Part shown: piece after piece, positions 22,986-34,249 of the stretch | Numbering within the stretch: the first letter of the stretch is position 1 | Layout: each line of letters begins with the position of its first letter | Assembly (NCBI RefSeq): GCF_020921035.1 | Contig: NC_063154.1 | Location: forward strand, 9,198,501-9,262,500 | Source: Rhodamnia argentea | Lineage: Eukaryota > Streptophyta > Magnoliopsida > Myrtales > Myrtaceae | Length of the DNA stretch: 64,000 nt | Direction: 5' to 3' | Translations under genes and position numbers: made by a program | Notes under the pieces: generated by a model | Database searches by the model: none | What the model saw: the letters and a program-made list of their open reading frames with translations, nothing else | Told to the model about the DNA's origin: nothing

Positions 22986-23566
22986 TTCCTGCATGTATGT
23001 TAATCTCATGGAGATTTTAGCCGTATCTTCTAAGAAATCTTATCTTTCCGATTTTGTTTTACAAATAAAGTGCGGGATTATTGAAGTTTGTCTGCAAAAC
23101 AAATAAAGTGTGCCCTTTTTTTTTTTTAATCCCACATAGGATGGAAGTAAGAATGCAGGTTTTCTTATTAGTTAGAAGGCTATTATGAAATTTCAAGATA
23201 AAGAAATCAGCAAGCGGGCTGGACCCCTCTAAATAATTAATCAATGATTTGCGCGGTCATCACGTTGATATCTCCGGTCATCAAAAAGTCGCTCTCTATT
23301 TTCTCTTTCCCTCACCGCATGAAGAAAAGCCCAAACAATCATTTCTTCTCAAAGGGCTTCCACTGTCCGCTCCAGTCAACACGCGTCTTGCAAAGGCGCG
23401 ACTTGGAATATTGGCCCGCGATCAGAGGATAGACTTAGAAAAGACGTTAATTTCCTCCTCTCTGTGTTTTTTCAACATTTCTGTGAATAAATAAAAAAAA
23501 TTCAAGGAAGCATCGTTTTGCCATTACAAATACAAATACGACTTCTCTGGTTCATTTTAACCAACA

Positions 23567-25690
23567 ATGGCGTCCTCCTTCTATGCTAACTTCGTGCCTA
23601 CACTTTTGCATGCACTCCTTGTCATCCAAGCCTTGGAATTCACTCATTCCAAAGCATTAACAAATGTAAGCTGCATTGGCGTCGAGAGGGAAGCTCTTCT
23701 GACGTTCAAGCAGGATCTCACCGATCCTTCAGGACGTCTGTCGTCTTGGACCGGCGAGCGTTGCTGCGAATGGGAAGGAGTCGAATGCAACAACAAGACC
23801 GGTCACGTCTCAAAGCTCGATCTTTATGGCCGCGGTCTGGGAGGTAAGATACATCCTACTATAACCAAATTGAGGCATTTGAAGTATCTAGACCTCAGCT
23901 TCAACAATGTCAGTGGTTACCTACCCAATCAATTTGGAAATTTCAAAGATCTCGAATTCCTTTATCTTTCAAAAAGCTCGATTTCAGGTCCTATTCCTGC
24001 CACTGTGGGTCAATTATCATCTTTGAGATATTTGGACCTCTCTTCTAATAGTTTGAGTGGGAACATTCCAGAAAGTATTGGGCAACTATCCAATCTAGAG
24101 GAGATGGACTTTGGTTATAATCGATTGGATGGAGTTGTTAGTGAACTTCACTTTGTAAATCTCACCAGCTTGACCTCATTGATTTTAGGGCCAAATGAGC
24201 TTGTTATCAATGTTAGCGCATCTTGGGTTCCTCCTTTCCAAATAAAGTCCATTTTCTTGTCAAGTAGCAAAGTGGGACCAGAATTCCCAAACTGGCTACG
24301 AACCCAGAGGAACATTTCGCAATTGGTCATGTCAAATGCTAGCATCTCAGGTGAAGTTCCCCATTGGCTACCTGATGTTTTATCTAACAGTAGAGACATT
24401 GATCTCTCGGGCAATATGCTTAGAGGCAACCTATCCGGAATTATTGGAAACACGACACCACAATTATGGCGGGTGTCACTTTCTGGAAATAACCTTAGTG
24501 GCGACATCTCAAATTCATTATGCATGTCACATGAATTACTCTTTCTTGATCTCTCTAAGAACCAACTGTCTGGAAGATTTCCCCAATGTTGGGGGAAGTC
24601 GCTACCCTTTTTGGCATGGATTTCATTAGGAGACAACAAGTTGAATGGTCAGATTCCAAGCTCTCTATGCAATTTGGAGCAACTAAGAATTCTAGGCCTA
24701 CGTAAGAATGGCTTGAATGGAGTGCTTCCAGAATGTTTACTAAAGCTAGAATTGTCAATCCTCGATCTCAGTGACAACCTATTATCTGGTAGAATACCTC
24801 CCTTTAGCTCTTATATTGGGGTAATCGATCTTGGGAGAAATTACTTCACCGGGGACATTCCTTCGCAGTAATGTCATCTTCCTCAGCTCCAGTATTTAAG
24901 CCTAGCGCATAACAACCTCTCCGGAGGCATTCCTCCTTGTTTTAGCAACTTCACGCAGATGTGGCCCGACTTTAATGTGGCCACTGTGGTTTATAGTTGG
25001 TTTCCTGTTAAGGTTACTATAAAAGGAGAAACCCGAGAATTCACCGGCACACTCCCATATTTGTTTTCCATTGACCTTTCAAGCAACGCTTTAGAAGGAC
25101 AAATACCGGAAGGGCTAACTAGGCTTGCTCGACTTCAGAATTTCAACCTCTCCCGAAATAAGCTGATCGGAAAAATCCCTTCGCACGTCGGCGACTTGAG
25201 AGATTTAGAGTCGCTGGATCTGTCCAACAACAAGCTATCGGGTGGAATCCCTCCTGGCATATCCAATTTAGGCTTTCTAAGTTGTCTGGATCTTTCCTTC
25301 AACAATTTATCCGGCCGTGTTCCATCAGGCAATCAGCTAAGAACTCTGGACACTCAATCTGCTTATCGCGGCAACGATGGACTTTGTGGAGCTCCTCTTT
25401 TAAAAGTTTGTCCCGGGGATGAGCATAACAACACAGATGGACGAGGTGGTCACAATATGAGCAGAGATGAGTCTGATGAAAGCGACTCCATTATGGTTTG
25501 GTTTTATTCAGGATTGGGACCGGGTTTCACAGCAGCATTCTTGGGATTCTGCGGCATATTACATTTCAAGCAAACTTGGAGGATGTCCTATTTTCGGGCG
25601 GTGGATAGGATTATTGAGAAATTGTCAATCGGGGGGATGATTACCATGCTTTGGTTCAAGAGAGCTTTTCAGTTCCAATTATGCAATTAA
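23567..25690 (+). CDS. RLP-D: full-length LRR receptor-like protein with one internal TAA
   Basis: This best-preserved RLP of the cluster has 708 codons in one frame from ATG 23567 to the TAA at 25690, interrupted only by TAA at 24869-24871 (codon 435), where the other copies have Leu. Visible parts are a signal peptide (about 1-26), the LRRNT_2 cap with [17 protein letters not shown], roughly 20 LRRs, a cap with [16 protein letters not shown], an acidic spacer, a membrane helix with a GLGPG motif (FYSGLGPGF), and a tail with [13 protein letters not shown]. The family (EIX1/EIX2-like) acts at the plasma membrane with adaptor kinases such as SOBIR1. As read, translation gives a secreted 434-residue LRR protein without anchor. 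Alternatives are a recent pseudogene or a base error. No clear TATA box is seen. Confidence 0.8.
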
Positions 25691-26130
25691 GAGGTTGTTC
25701 ATGATCCGTGTTTTTTGGAATCCTCGTGCCCATTTAATTTGTTGATAGGTGTCACTAACAGTTTTTAGCATTTGTTGTCACTTTTGTGAGTTGCAGGCGA
25801 TACCCTTCACAAGAGTGCAGACCGACTTTTCCAGTTCCGGCGACATGCTGCTATGGAGCTGATAGTTCCTTTCTTCATGATGGAAGATTGCCATTGAAGC
25901 TTCAAGTAATAAAGATGTTGTACTCATTATTCTCAGGCATTTCCCTCTTTCTTTCCATTTTGTTATACAAACAAAGACGAAACAAAATCTCTTGGTTTTG
26001 TCCAAGAAGATGCGTATGTTATATGTAAAATGGGCCTCACTATGCGAGCCGAAGTTAAACAAATGTGCCGTTCTGCTAGGGTAAAAATTGGGGACAACGT
26101 TTCGTGCCATTAGCAATGACATTTTGATCG
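25691..26130 (+). other. RLP-D 3' UTR and duplicated downstream sequence
   Basis: After the stop, a stretch ending in GTGAGTTGCAG (near 25796) may be a 3' UTR intron, followed by the conserved 3' UTR block. The sequence continues to match that downstream of RLP-C up to about 26210, then again at 26245-26840, where it matches 22425-22985. Confidence 0.5.
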
Positions 26131-26547
26131 GCAACTTGTTTAGTGGATAACGAGTTAGTGAGTTACCAATATTTATACGAAAGTACCAACGATTCTTGGA
26201 TTGTCCACGTAGTCGAAACAATTTCAAATGAGCAATTAGTACGCGAAGGGAAGAGCAAATTCTTGGCCAAAAAAGGAAATTACAGATTTTCTATTGATTG
26301 GGAACCAAGAAAGGAAATATCATGGGAAAAGGATTATTATTTAGGGTTAATGAAATGAGCTGAAAGCTCCACCAAAATACATAGTTATTAGTTACCATAG
26401 ATAATGCCATAAATGGGCCTGGGCCCATTAAACAGAGAGTGGCCCTATTACATTGGCAAATTTTATTTAGCAAATCCCCAGCTTTCTCAGGCCATTACTT
26501 TGATTATCATCCTCCTCCTAGATTGGGCCGGGCTCAGCATTTGTCGC

Positions 26548-27043
26548 TCACGGGACAGTATATCCTGCAGTTAATAAATGAAGGAAAAAAAAGAAGAAGA
26601 AGATAGAAACATTATTAATCCTGGATGATATATGCTTATTATAAGCAGCTACTTAGTGGATTGTTAGGTATGGGATAGTTATACTCACTCCCGCATTTCT
26701 TTCCAGCGGGCCTGTTCCTAATGTTGCACCTCTTCGGAATCGAGATGGCCGTGCCCGGCATGATCCCGGCCTGCTTCGCCATAGGAGAGAGCAGGACCGC
26801 GCAGAGGCAGCGAGGAGCGGTGCGGATGAGCGCATTGACTTTGGCGCAACAGGCAGGCGGGACCTTAGCCCGAGCGTCTCTAGCGGCCCCCAAGCAAGGG
26901 CTTAGGCTGGCGGCAGCCGATCGGACGGGGGTCCTCCCGCACTCTCCGGCCGCACTTACTTCCCAAAACAAGCCGTTCGATATCGCCAGTGCCATCAAGA
27001 TGGACAAGGGCACAAACATGGCAACACGAGAGGTGCGAGCCAT
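26548..27043 (-). CDS. Type IV (DIR1-like family) lipid transfer protein
   Basis: This is a small secreted lipid transfer protein of the bifunctional inhibitor/LTP family, which binds lipids in a hydrophobic cavity in the apoplast. Exon 1 is 26689-27043 and exon 2 is 26548-26564. The 124-nt intron has a GTGAGT donor and CTGCAG acceptor, and the join gives the expected KKCGRYTVP end, 123 residues. I chose the start at 27043 because it begins the signal peptide (MARTSRVAMFVPLSILMAL). The eight-cysteine pattern is visible: C in AGECGR, C in LSPCLG, CC in PPACCAK, CLC in RCLCAV, C in PKRCNI, C in KKCG. Relatives are Arabidopsis AT5G55450-like proteins. It follows RLP-D tail to tail. Confidence 0.9.
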
Positions 27044-27141
27044 TCTTGTATTTGGGGGATCACAGGTGGCGACTTTCTCTATTCTAGGACTGTGCTCTTT
27101 GTAAGTTGGTGTTGTGGAGAGAATGTTAGGACAATGACTCG

Positions 27142-27148
27142 TTATATA
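27142..27148 (-). promoter_or_regulatory. TATA box of the LTP gene
   Basis: The minus strand reads TATATAA about 100 bases before the chosen start at 27043, a normal spacing for a plant promoter with a short 5' UTR. Confidence 0.55.
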
Positions 27149-27630
27149 CACACAACGCAAAGCCATGGAGAAGGAAGGGAAGTGAAGAAAGGTGATGGGT
27201 TTCGGAATAGTGGGGTGGTTGGGTAAACCCTACGTGGAAGAAAATTGGAGGGTTCGGGAGCTTGGCTTTGTGCCTTCAAGAGGGTAATTATAACTGTCCA
27301 ATGTGTCCCGCTCATGCTTGTTGAAAGAACCCAGCGAGCCTCCCTCTCATCGGACGACACATCGGTTCCTCCTTTTGTTTCAGTCGGAAGAGATTGAGAT
27401 CGCGGGGTTGGTGAGATTGGGAAGGATCAAGGTGTGAAAATGCAGGGCTTTGGTCTCGTGAAGTTTCTATTAGGTCTACTGTAGCTCAGCATGCGAACGT
27501 AAAGTCCCAGGATTGGGTCCTCCCACTGAGGGTTTCGTTAGATCACAAGTGCGCATGCCCTATGCAATAGATAACAAAACTCTATAGAAAATTAGGTGAA
27601 GGCTTCAATTCCATGAATAGAAGGTATAAC

Positions 27631-28714
27631 CTAGGCTCCATGCGAAAAGCAACTTTTTAGAAAAACGTTTTTCGGATTTTTCATTGTTTGGTTCATGAAA
27701 AATAAGTTAATCTAGGAAAATATTTTCCATTCATGGAAAAAACTCTTTCAAAAGTGAGGAAAATGTTCTCTGTTTTTTTTAGAAGAGGAAGACATTTTCC
27801 CTACTTGCTCTCTCAATTCCTTTAACATTCATTTTCTTTTATATTATTTTTTATTATTTATTATTTATTATTTATTATTTATTATTTTTATTTTTATTTT
27901 TATTTTTTCTTTAACTTTTGATTTCGGCCGGCCGGTCGCCAATCGCAGGTGAGCTCGAGGCTCGGCTGATCCCGACAATCTCGAGCTCGCTTGAGGCCGG
28001 CGAGCCCCGAGCTTGTCCAATGCCAGCAAGAAACCTCGAGCAGCCTCATAAAAAATTTAGAATTAGAAACTTAGGAAACATGATGAGATGAATGCCCATA
28101 CCTAAGTCCCACGAGCCATTTCACACCTCCACTGTTGGTTCTCTGCTTTGCAGAAACAGATGTGCATGGGGGTGATTTCTCCTGCTTTGTCAAGATTTTC
28201 TTGCGCGAGGACGAAAGAGACCTTCTGAGATGTCATGGTCAGAAATAACTTATGAGATGGGGTCAAGATTTTTCATGTGGTCAGATCAAGATGCGGATCC
28301 TTCGATGGCGTCCTGAAAATGCAAAAAGTGGACTCTTCCGCAACGACCGACGAGGTCCTGATCTGGCGAGCTTGGGGCTCGCCGGCCTCTGTCAAACCTA
28401 AGATCGCCGGGATTTGACAGTTGCCGTGTCCGACGACCGGCCGAAACCAAAAGTCAAAGAGGAAAAAAGAAAAAAAGAAAAGAGAAATAATTAAATTTTT
28501 TAATTCTAAAAAAAAGGAAAAGTTGAAAAATTATTGAAAGGAGTACATGGAGCAAAATCAAATCCGAATTTCCATACAAAACGATGAAAAATATTTTATG
28601 AGTCTTTTTCATATTTAAGCAAAATACCAAAAAATATTGTCATTTTCCTGGAAAATAACTTTCCGGAAAATATTTTTAAAAAACGTTACATTTTTTGTGA
28701 AACAAATGACGACT
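27631..28714. mobile_element. MITE-like element with inverted ends and a GC-rich core
   Basis: The left part (AGAAAAACGTTTTTCGGATT, then AATATTTTCC) is mirrored at the right end (CCGGAAAATATTTTT, then AACGTTACATTTTTTGTG). The inside has two GC-rich patches, 27930-28030 and 28340-28450, with GCCGGCGAGC-like words. A TTAT/TTTATT microsatellite lies at 27845-27910. No coding gene. Confidence 0.5.
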
Positions 28715-29331
28715 TAGGGTGTGTATGTTTCACTAAAAACGTTTTTCGAAAATTTGTTTTTCTTGTTTGGTGATATGAGATTGAAACCGTTTTATGGTGT
28801 TTGCTTTTCATTTGAAAAATAATTTCACTTTCATGACTTTAACGTAGTAAAAACAAAATTGAATTTTTAAGTAATCTCCTATATTCTATATTTTATATTA
28901 TATAGTTTTTCATTTTTCTTTATTTTCTTCTTCTTCCTTCTTCTTTTTCCTCTTCCTTCTTCCTTCTACGTCGCCGGCGAGCCTCGAGCTCACCGGTGGC
29001 GGCCGTCGTCCGTGGGGTGGTGGAGGGAGGAGGAAGGAAAAAAAAATAAACATAATGAATAGGAAATAAAAAGGAAAAGAATGAAAAACGAAAATGATAA
29101 TGAAAACAAAATTATATTGAAATATTAAAATATTAAAAAAATCAAGAGGACCAATTGCGAAAAATGTTTTCACCTCTTCAAATTGGAAAATTCATTTTTC
29201 TGATTTTATATGAATTTTTCGTTGATCGAAAAAAAAAATTTGTTGAATAAGTCATTTTTTAACAAATCAAATGAATGAAAGTCCGGAAAACCAATTTCAG
29301 AAAAACACTTTCCTTGAAACAAACGCACTCT
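28715..29331. mobile_element. MITE with ~30-bp inverted ends
   Basis: The left end AGGGTGTGTATGTTTCA matches the reverse complement of the right end, AAGAGTGCGTTTGTTTCA, and continues into GTTTTTC on both sides. The element is about 617 bp, has a GC-rich patch near 28970-29035, and has no supported ORF; the ORF at 28910-29173 is a low-complexity shadow. Confidence 0.6.
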
Positions 29332-29417
29332 TATTATTGAGTGGAAAGCTAAGAGAATGAAAAAGTGACCCGGAGAAAAGAGTCGCAGGCAAGAAAAACA
29401 ATTGATAGAGTATTAAG

Positions 29418-29655
29418 CTTCATTTGTTTTCTAGAAAATGAATAATGGTAAATATTTTTCAAAAATGATTGTCTGTATTGCTTAAAATAATTAGCCAATG
29501 AAAAATATTTTCATCATTGATAATAATTTATCTTTAAATATTTTCGAGGACGATGAAGATATTTTTTTCATTTATTTTTATAAGTGATACTATCAATTAT
29601 TTTTTTTTAAATATTTTCCACATCATTCGATTTACATGAAACAAACGCAATATTA
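29418..29655. mobile_element. Short MITE of the same family
   Basis: The left end CTTCATTTGTTTTCTAG pairs with the reverse complement of the right end, ATATTGCGTTTGTTTCATG. The inside resembles 33880-34110 (AAATATTTTC, GATGAA words). Confidence 0.5.
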
Positions 29656-29989
29656 GTAGATAATTTGGTGAAGCAGCTTTGGGCAAGCATGATATGGGCA
29701 AGGGTTTTTCCTTTCTGTTTCTCAAAGACGAAGCTTGGGTAAGCCCATATGACGAAGTGTCCTCTAACCTCACAGGCAAGGTAAAAGAGAAGTCAAATTT
29801 CGAGTAACGGGTGGCTTCGATGTAGGTTTTATGCACTTGGCGATGTGAGAAATCCTCCTGTATCGTTTAAGCACATCTGGCCAATATTTTGCCAATCTGA
29901 TAGGGTTTTCTTTTATCGGATAATGACACGAGTCTTCAATGGTTGAGCATATTTAATACGACAAGTGTTTGAACTCACTTTTTGTACAA

Positions 29990-30340
29990 TTAGGTACTTG
30001 GAATTTTATCTATTCACTTTAGTACTAAATTTTTTAAATGTGACTCAACATGAAATCTTCGTCATATACAAAAACAGAAGATGTTGATGTGAATTTTAAT
30101 CGCTCTTAAATAATCTTTGAATGTGCACATGGCTAAGTGAGGCTCAACCTCGACAGCTAGAAGAAGAAGAGGGAAGGAAAAAAAAATTTAAAAGAAAAGT
30201 ATTAATATATTATGTTGCCGGAAAGTAGAAAGAACTGAATTGACATAATTGCAAAAATTTTAAGATTGAATTGGCAAAAAAAAAATTGTGACTAAATTAA
30301 TACAGTTGCAATAGGTTTATGTCTTTTCTAATAATTTTCC
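29990..30340. repeat. MITE-like fragment
   Basis: The stretch 30230-30340 carries the tandem words TTGACATAATTGCAA, TTAAGATTGAATTGGCA and AGGTTTATGTCTTTTCTAAT, related to the ends of the elements at 17729 and 31932. The rest is AT rich and without a gene. Confidence 0.4.
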
Positions 30341-31409
30341 ACCCATCCAGTCGTCATTACCACTACCCAACCTGGCATCACCACCGTCAATGTGAACAAG
30401 TCCAGCTTTACCACTGTCATTGGCTCGACCTAATTAGTTAGTCCATCTCAGCGAAAATCAAGTAACGTGCACTCAGTTCACCGGAAGTGCAATATTGAGC
30501 CTAATATTGAAAGTTGAGGTACTTATTCGAATAAAATTAAAACTTAAGTTCTTCACTGTGCAAAGACGAAAAGTTTAGCCATTCACTACCCCTACTAAAT
30601 AAAAACATTTGCGACTTTCCAAAGATTGATCACATTTCGTAAAAAATTTAAGTCATGTAATTCATTCGTTAGACAAGTACCCTAATAGCACTTTTGTATG
30701 TTGACAGGTTTAGCTTCCAATGTCATTTTGAAGAAAGACGCTATAATTTGAATGTAAGATGGATCACGTCCAAATCAAGAACTTAAGACTTAACCACATA
30801 ACTTAACAGAATCCATGATCATAAGAAAAACCGAACATTAATATAATCAAGAAAATTAGGTGGTCACTCTTATTCGGTGGAACGTGAAGATATTTTCGAT
30901 TTCTATATGTCTAGGGATTTGTATGGAATCAACATGTAGGCATGGGCCAAATTTTTTTTTTTTTTCCAATTGAACTAAATGTATCTCTAAAGAATTTTCT
31001 AATTGCATTCTATTAGACAGTACCAATCATGAATGAATATAAGGAAAGTTGCACTAAAGTTCGATGGACTCAAGCCCGTTTGTGTTTCTTTAAGGACACT
31101 ACTTTCTCCACTGTAGACTAATATAAAACTTGGGATAAGCAGACACATATGTGGCCTCTGATATCGGAATCCAATTAATGAACGACAGTACTTGTCGTTT
31201 TGGCGGTATTGGCCGCAATCTGCGACCTTGATTTCCTTGAATTTTAAGATTGTTAAGATCGGTTTCATGGAGATCAAAAATTGGACACTTCTATTCAAGT
31301 TTTTCCACTCAAAACTCATTTCCGAATTCCTTCTTGACTTGTAGGACCGTAGGCTGGCTTCACGAGTCCTTGTGTGGTTTTTCCAACAAAATGACAATCT
31401 AGTTTGGAA

Positions 31410-31795
31410 AAATGACACAAATAGTTTCTGAACTTTGGTCCAATGTATAATGTGATCCCTGAACTTTTAATTTGACCAATATGATTCATGAACTTTAGCT
31501 CAATATGCAATGTGGTCCCTGGACTTTTAATTTATTTGAGGTAATTCCGGAACTTTTGGAAAATGTTCAACTTACTCCTTGAACTACAAGAAAATATTCA
31601 AAGTCATCCTTGAACTTGAATTAATGGAAGAACTAAGTTGAACATGTTTCAAAGTTCAAGGACCATACTTGGTCAAAATAAAAATTTAGGAACTATATTA
31701 CACATTGGGCTAAAGTTCAGGCGTCATAGTGGTCAAATTAAAAGTGCATGGACTACGTTGCATATTGGATCAAATTCATAGACCTTTTGTATTAG
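31410..31795. mobile_element. Palindromic MITE with internal tandem units
   Basis: The left half contains repeated units of about 35-40 bases (CTGAACTTTTAATTTGACCA). The right half is their reverse complement (TGGTCAAATTAAAAGTGCA). The whole element can fold into a long imperfect hairpin. No coding capacity. Confidence 0.7.
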
Positions 31796-31931
31796 TATAC
31801 CATTTAGTTCTATGCGTTGTAAAACTGCCCAATTTATCACGAAATATTTTTGTAGCGGTTGAAGTTGTAATCCCCCAATTCCTTTACTAATAAATTAGCC
31901 ACTGGTGATTGTTTCTCACTTCTTCACGGGT

Positions 31932-32660
31932 AAAATTACTATAAAAAAAAAAGGTCATTAATCTATTGTAATTATGTCAATTCAGCCTTAAATATTTTTT
32001 TTTTTTTTGCTAATTCAGTCCTAAACCTTTTGCAATTATGCTAATTTAGTCCATTTGACCGGTTGGAGTTGACTTGAATTTCTTAATAATATCTTAATAT
32101 TTTTTTTGAAAATTTTTTATTTTCTTTTTCTTTATTTTTCCTTTTCTTTTATTAGTTTTTTTTCCCAACCCTTTAGGCCGACGAGGGTTAGCCGGAGACC
32201 CTCATCGGCCCGGAGTAGACATGGCCAAAATGAACCGGGGCCCGGAACCGGCCTGTTGACCGGCCCATGATTTTGACCCGATTTTTTTTTTTTAAAAAAA
32301 GGAGGAGGCCTAAGGAAAAAAAGCCGTTGGGCCTAGAAACCGGCGGTTCCGAACGGGAACCGGAATCGGAACCGGAGGTTCCGAACCCGAAATCAGAACC
32401 GGCGGTTCCACGAAATCGATCACGTCTAGCCCCGAGTGTTGGGTGGAAAAAAAACTAAAAAATATAAAAAATATATATAAAAAAATTCAAAAAATTATTA
32501 CTACAATATTATTAGAAAATCCACGTTAGCAAATGCCGGTGAAATAGACTGTCTTGACATAATTGCAAAAGGTTTACGATCGAATTGGCAAAAAAAATAT
32601 TTATGGTTGAATTGATATAATTGTAATAAGTTTAGGACTTTTTTGGTAATTCTCCTACCT
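31932..32660. mobile_element. Mutator-like MITE carrying a nested hAT MITE
   Basis: The left ~120 bases (AATTACTATAAAAAAAAAAG, then GTAATTATGTCAATTCAGCC) match the reverse complement of 32540-32660. Each end has the CAATTCAGTCCTAAACC type of tandem unit seen at 17729. The GC-rich core near 32175-32215 is interrupted by the element at 32216-32428. Confidence 0.65.
32216..32428. mobile_element. hAT-like MITE, copy 1, GGTTCC-rich
   Basis: The 213-bp element begins TAGACATGGCC and its end in reverse complement begins TAGACGTGATC. It is flanked by 8-bp repeats GCCCGGAG (32208-32215) and GCCCCGAG (32429-32436), 7 of 8 matching. The inside is rich in GAACCGGCGGTTCC words. The ORF 32267-32458 is a translation of this repeat and not a gene. 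Confidence 0.7.
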
Positions 32661-32691
32661 TTTGCATTTATGTCAATTCGATCCATCCGGC

Positions 32692-32955
32692 TAGAGGGGG
32701 CCGGTTCAACGGAACCGCTGGTTCCGGTTCAAGAACCGGCGGTTCCGGTTCCCAAAAAAGGTGGAACCAGAACCGGCCCTTGAAGAGCCGGTTCCGGTTC
32801 CGGTTCCAAAGCCCAATTACTCTTTTTATCAAACCTACTCCTCTTTTTTTTTTAAAAAAAAAAACCGGGTTGGAACCGTGGGCCCGGTCAACGGGCAGGT
32901 TCGGGGCCGGTCAACGGGCCGGTTCCGGGCCCACGGGTCCATTTGGCACCCCCTA
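32692..32955. mobile_element. hAT-like MITE, copy 2, inverted to copy 1
   Basis: The 264-bp element begins TAGAGGGGGCC and its end in reverse complement begins TAGGGGGTGCC, a hAT-type end. It is flanked by perfect 8-bp repeats CATCCGGC at 32684-32691 and 32956-32963. Its inside matches copy 1 in reverse complement, including the T-run/A-run core and the GTCAACGGGCC words. Confidence 0.82.
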
Positions 32956-32963
32956 CATCCGGC

Positions 32964-33240
32964 CAACTTTTGCCAGCTAGTGATGACTTGACACGACCGG
33001 CGTTGATGTGGACAGATTTTAGTAATATTTTGATGATATTTTGAATTTTTTAATAATTTTTTTTTTTTTTTTCTTTTTTCTTTTCTTTTATTTTCAATAA
33101 ACTTAGCCGGCTCGCCTAGCTAGATTTGGTGAGGGCATCGCAACCCTAGCTAGATCCGAGCAAGGGGCTGAATGCCCTCGCCCTGCCCAATGAGGATGTC
33201 CCGCCCCTAAGTCTAGAAAAAAAATTAGGTAACGAAAAAG
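32964..33240. repeat. Remainder of a MITE of the 17729 family
   Basis: The stretch continues the sequence cut by the hAT element: CCATCCGG before it and CCAACTTTTGCCAGC after it. It then has an AT-rich part and a GC-rich core with CTAGCTAGATCCGAGC. The right end was not found. Confidence 0.45.
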
Positions 33241-34249
33241 ATTGAATAGATCAATCTTCGTGATACAAAGTGAACGTCAATTTTGCTTCTCTGTCCAAGA
33301 TATTCTACTAATCTTATCGCTGCTTGTTATTCAACTTAACAAGTTCAATTCAAACTCGTAACAAAATGGGAAGCTAACTTTGATTATTCCCATTTCTAAG
33401 GGGAAATTGGGCAATCCGTCAGTTCAGGGACCACAAGAAGATTGAACATAGTAATAGACGCGTGCTCATGGAATTTCATGAAGGAAACATGTTTACGGAA
33501 ATTTGTAAATTTTTCAAAGATACGTCAAATGAAATCCGTCATTGATTGCGTCAAAAAGAGAAAAAAAATGATATAATTGACCAAAGAAAACTGAAGTGAA
33601 GTATTTTAATCGTTTCGTAACTCTTGTGGAAGCGCAACTTGGTGTTTGAACTTTCCTGTACAATCAAGTTTATAACTATATTGATTTCTATCCTTACCAA
33701 AAAAAACTATATTGATTTCTATAATTAAGTATTCCAAGTCTTTTAGTCCGTGCAATCGAGTCATTGTCTCACCCACTATTACTATCATCATAAAATGTTA
33801 TTATGATGTTGATTACATGACAAAACTTTTGTGCGTGACATTGATGTGGTCCTTTGTGCTGTATCGGTAGAATAAAAGAAAACAAGTGCATTTGTAATGA
33901 ATAAAATCAATCACTTGGAGAAATTTCTCTAAAATAATTGCTTGTATCATTTAAGAAAATTAGTTAATAAAAAAATTATTATTTATAAAAATTATGCCCC
34001 TAAGTATATTCATAATCGATGAAAAATATTTTCTTTACTTTATTTTGTAAGCAATATCAACGATCATTTTAAAAATATATATATTATGTTTCGAATCATT
34101 GATTTTCTCCAAAAATAAACATGCTTCTAGGCCATAGTAAAATTGAAAGAGAGAGAGAGATATTTAGGCTGCTGCGTGATTATTTTCTTAAATGTGATGG
34201 CATCTCGATTTAAGAGTAAAAGGCTAATACGACTTAACCTTGTTCCTCT
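33241..34249. other. Intergenic AT-rich sequence
   Basis: No gene is seen. At 33880-34120 there is a stretch related to the short MITE at 29418. A short GA run lies at 34148-34162. Confidence 0.4.

Noticed and set aside
26721..27104. 127-codon + strand ORF
   Set aside because: It is antisense to the LTP gene, whose cysteine pattern, signal peptide and intron support the minus strand.
27477..27545. tRNA-like GTAGCTCAGCATGCGAACG followed by a GGGTCCTCCC stretch
   Set aside because: I cannot pair an acceptor stem or a proper T arm; probably chance or a degraded tRNA-derived SINE piece.
32267..32991. ORFs with Pro/Glu-rich repeats
   Set aside because: They are translations of the GGTTCC-rich hAT-like MITEs.
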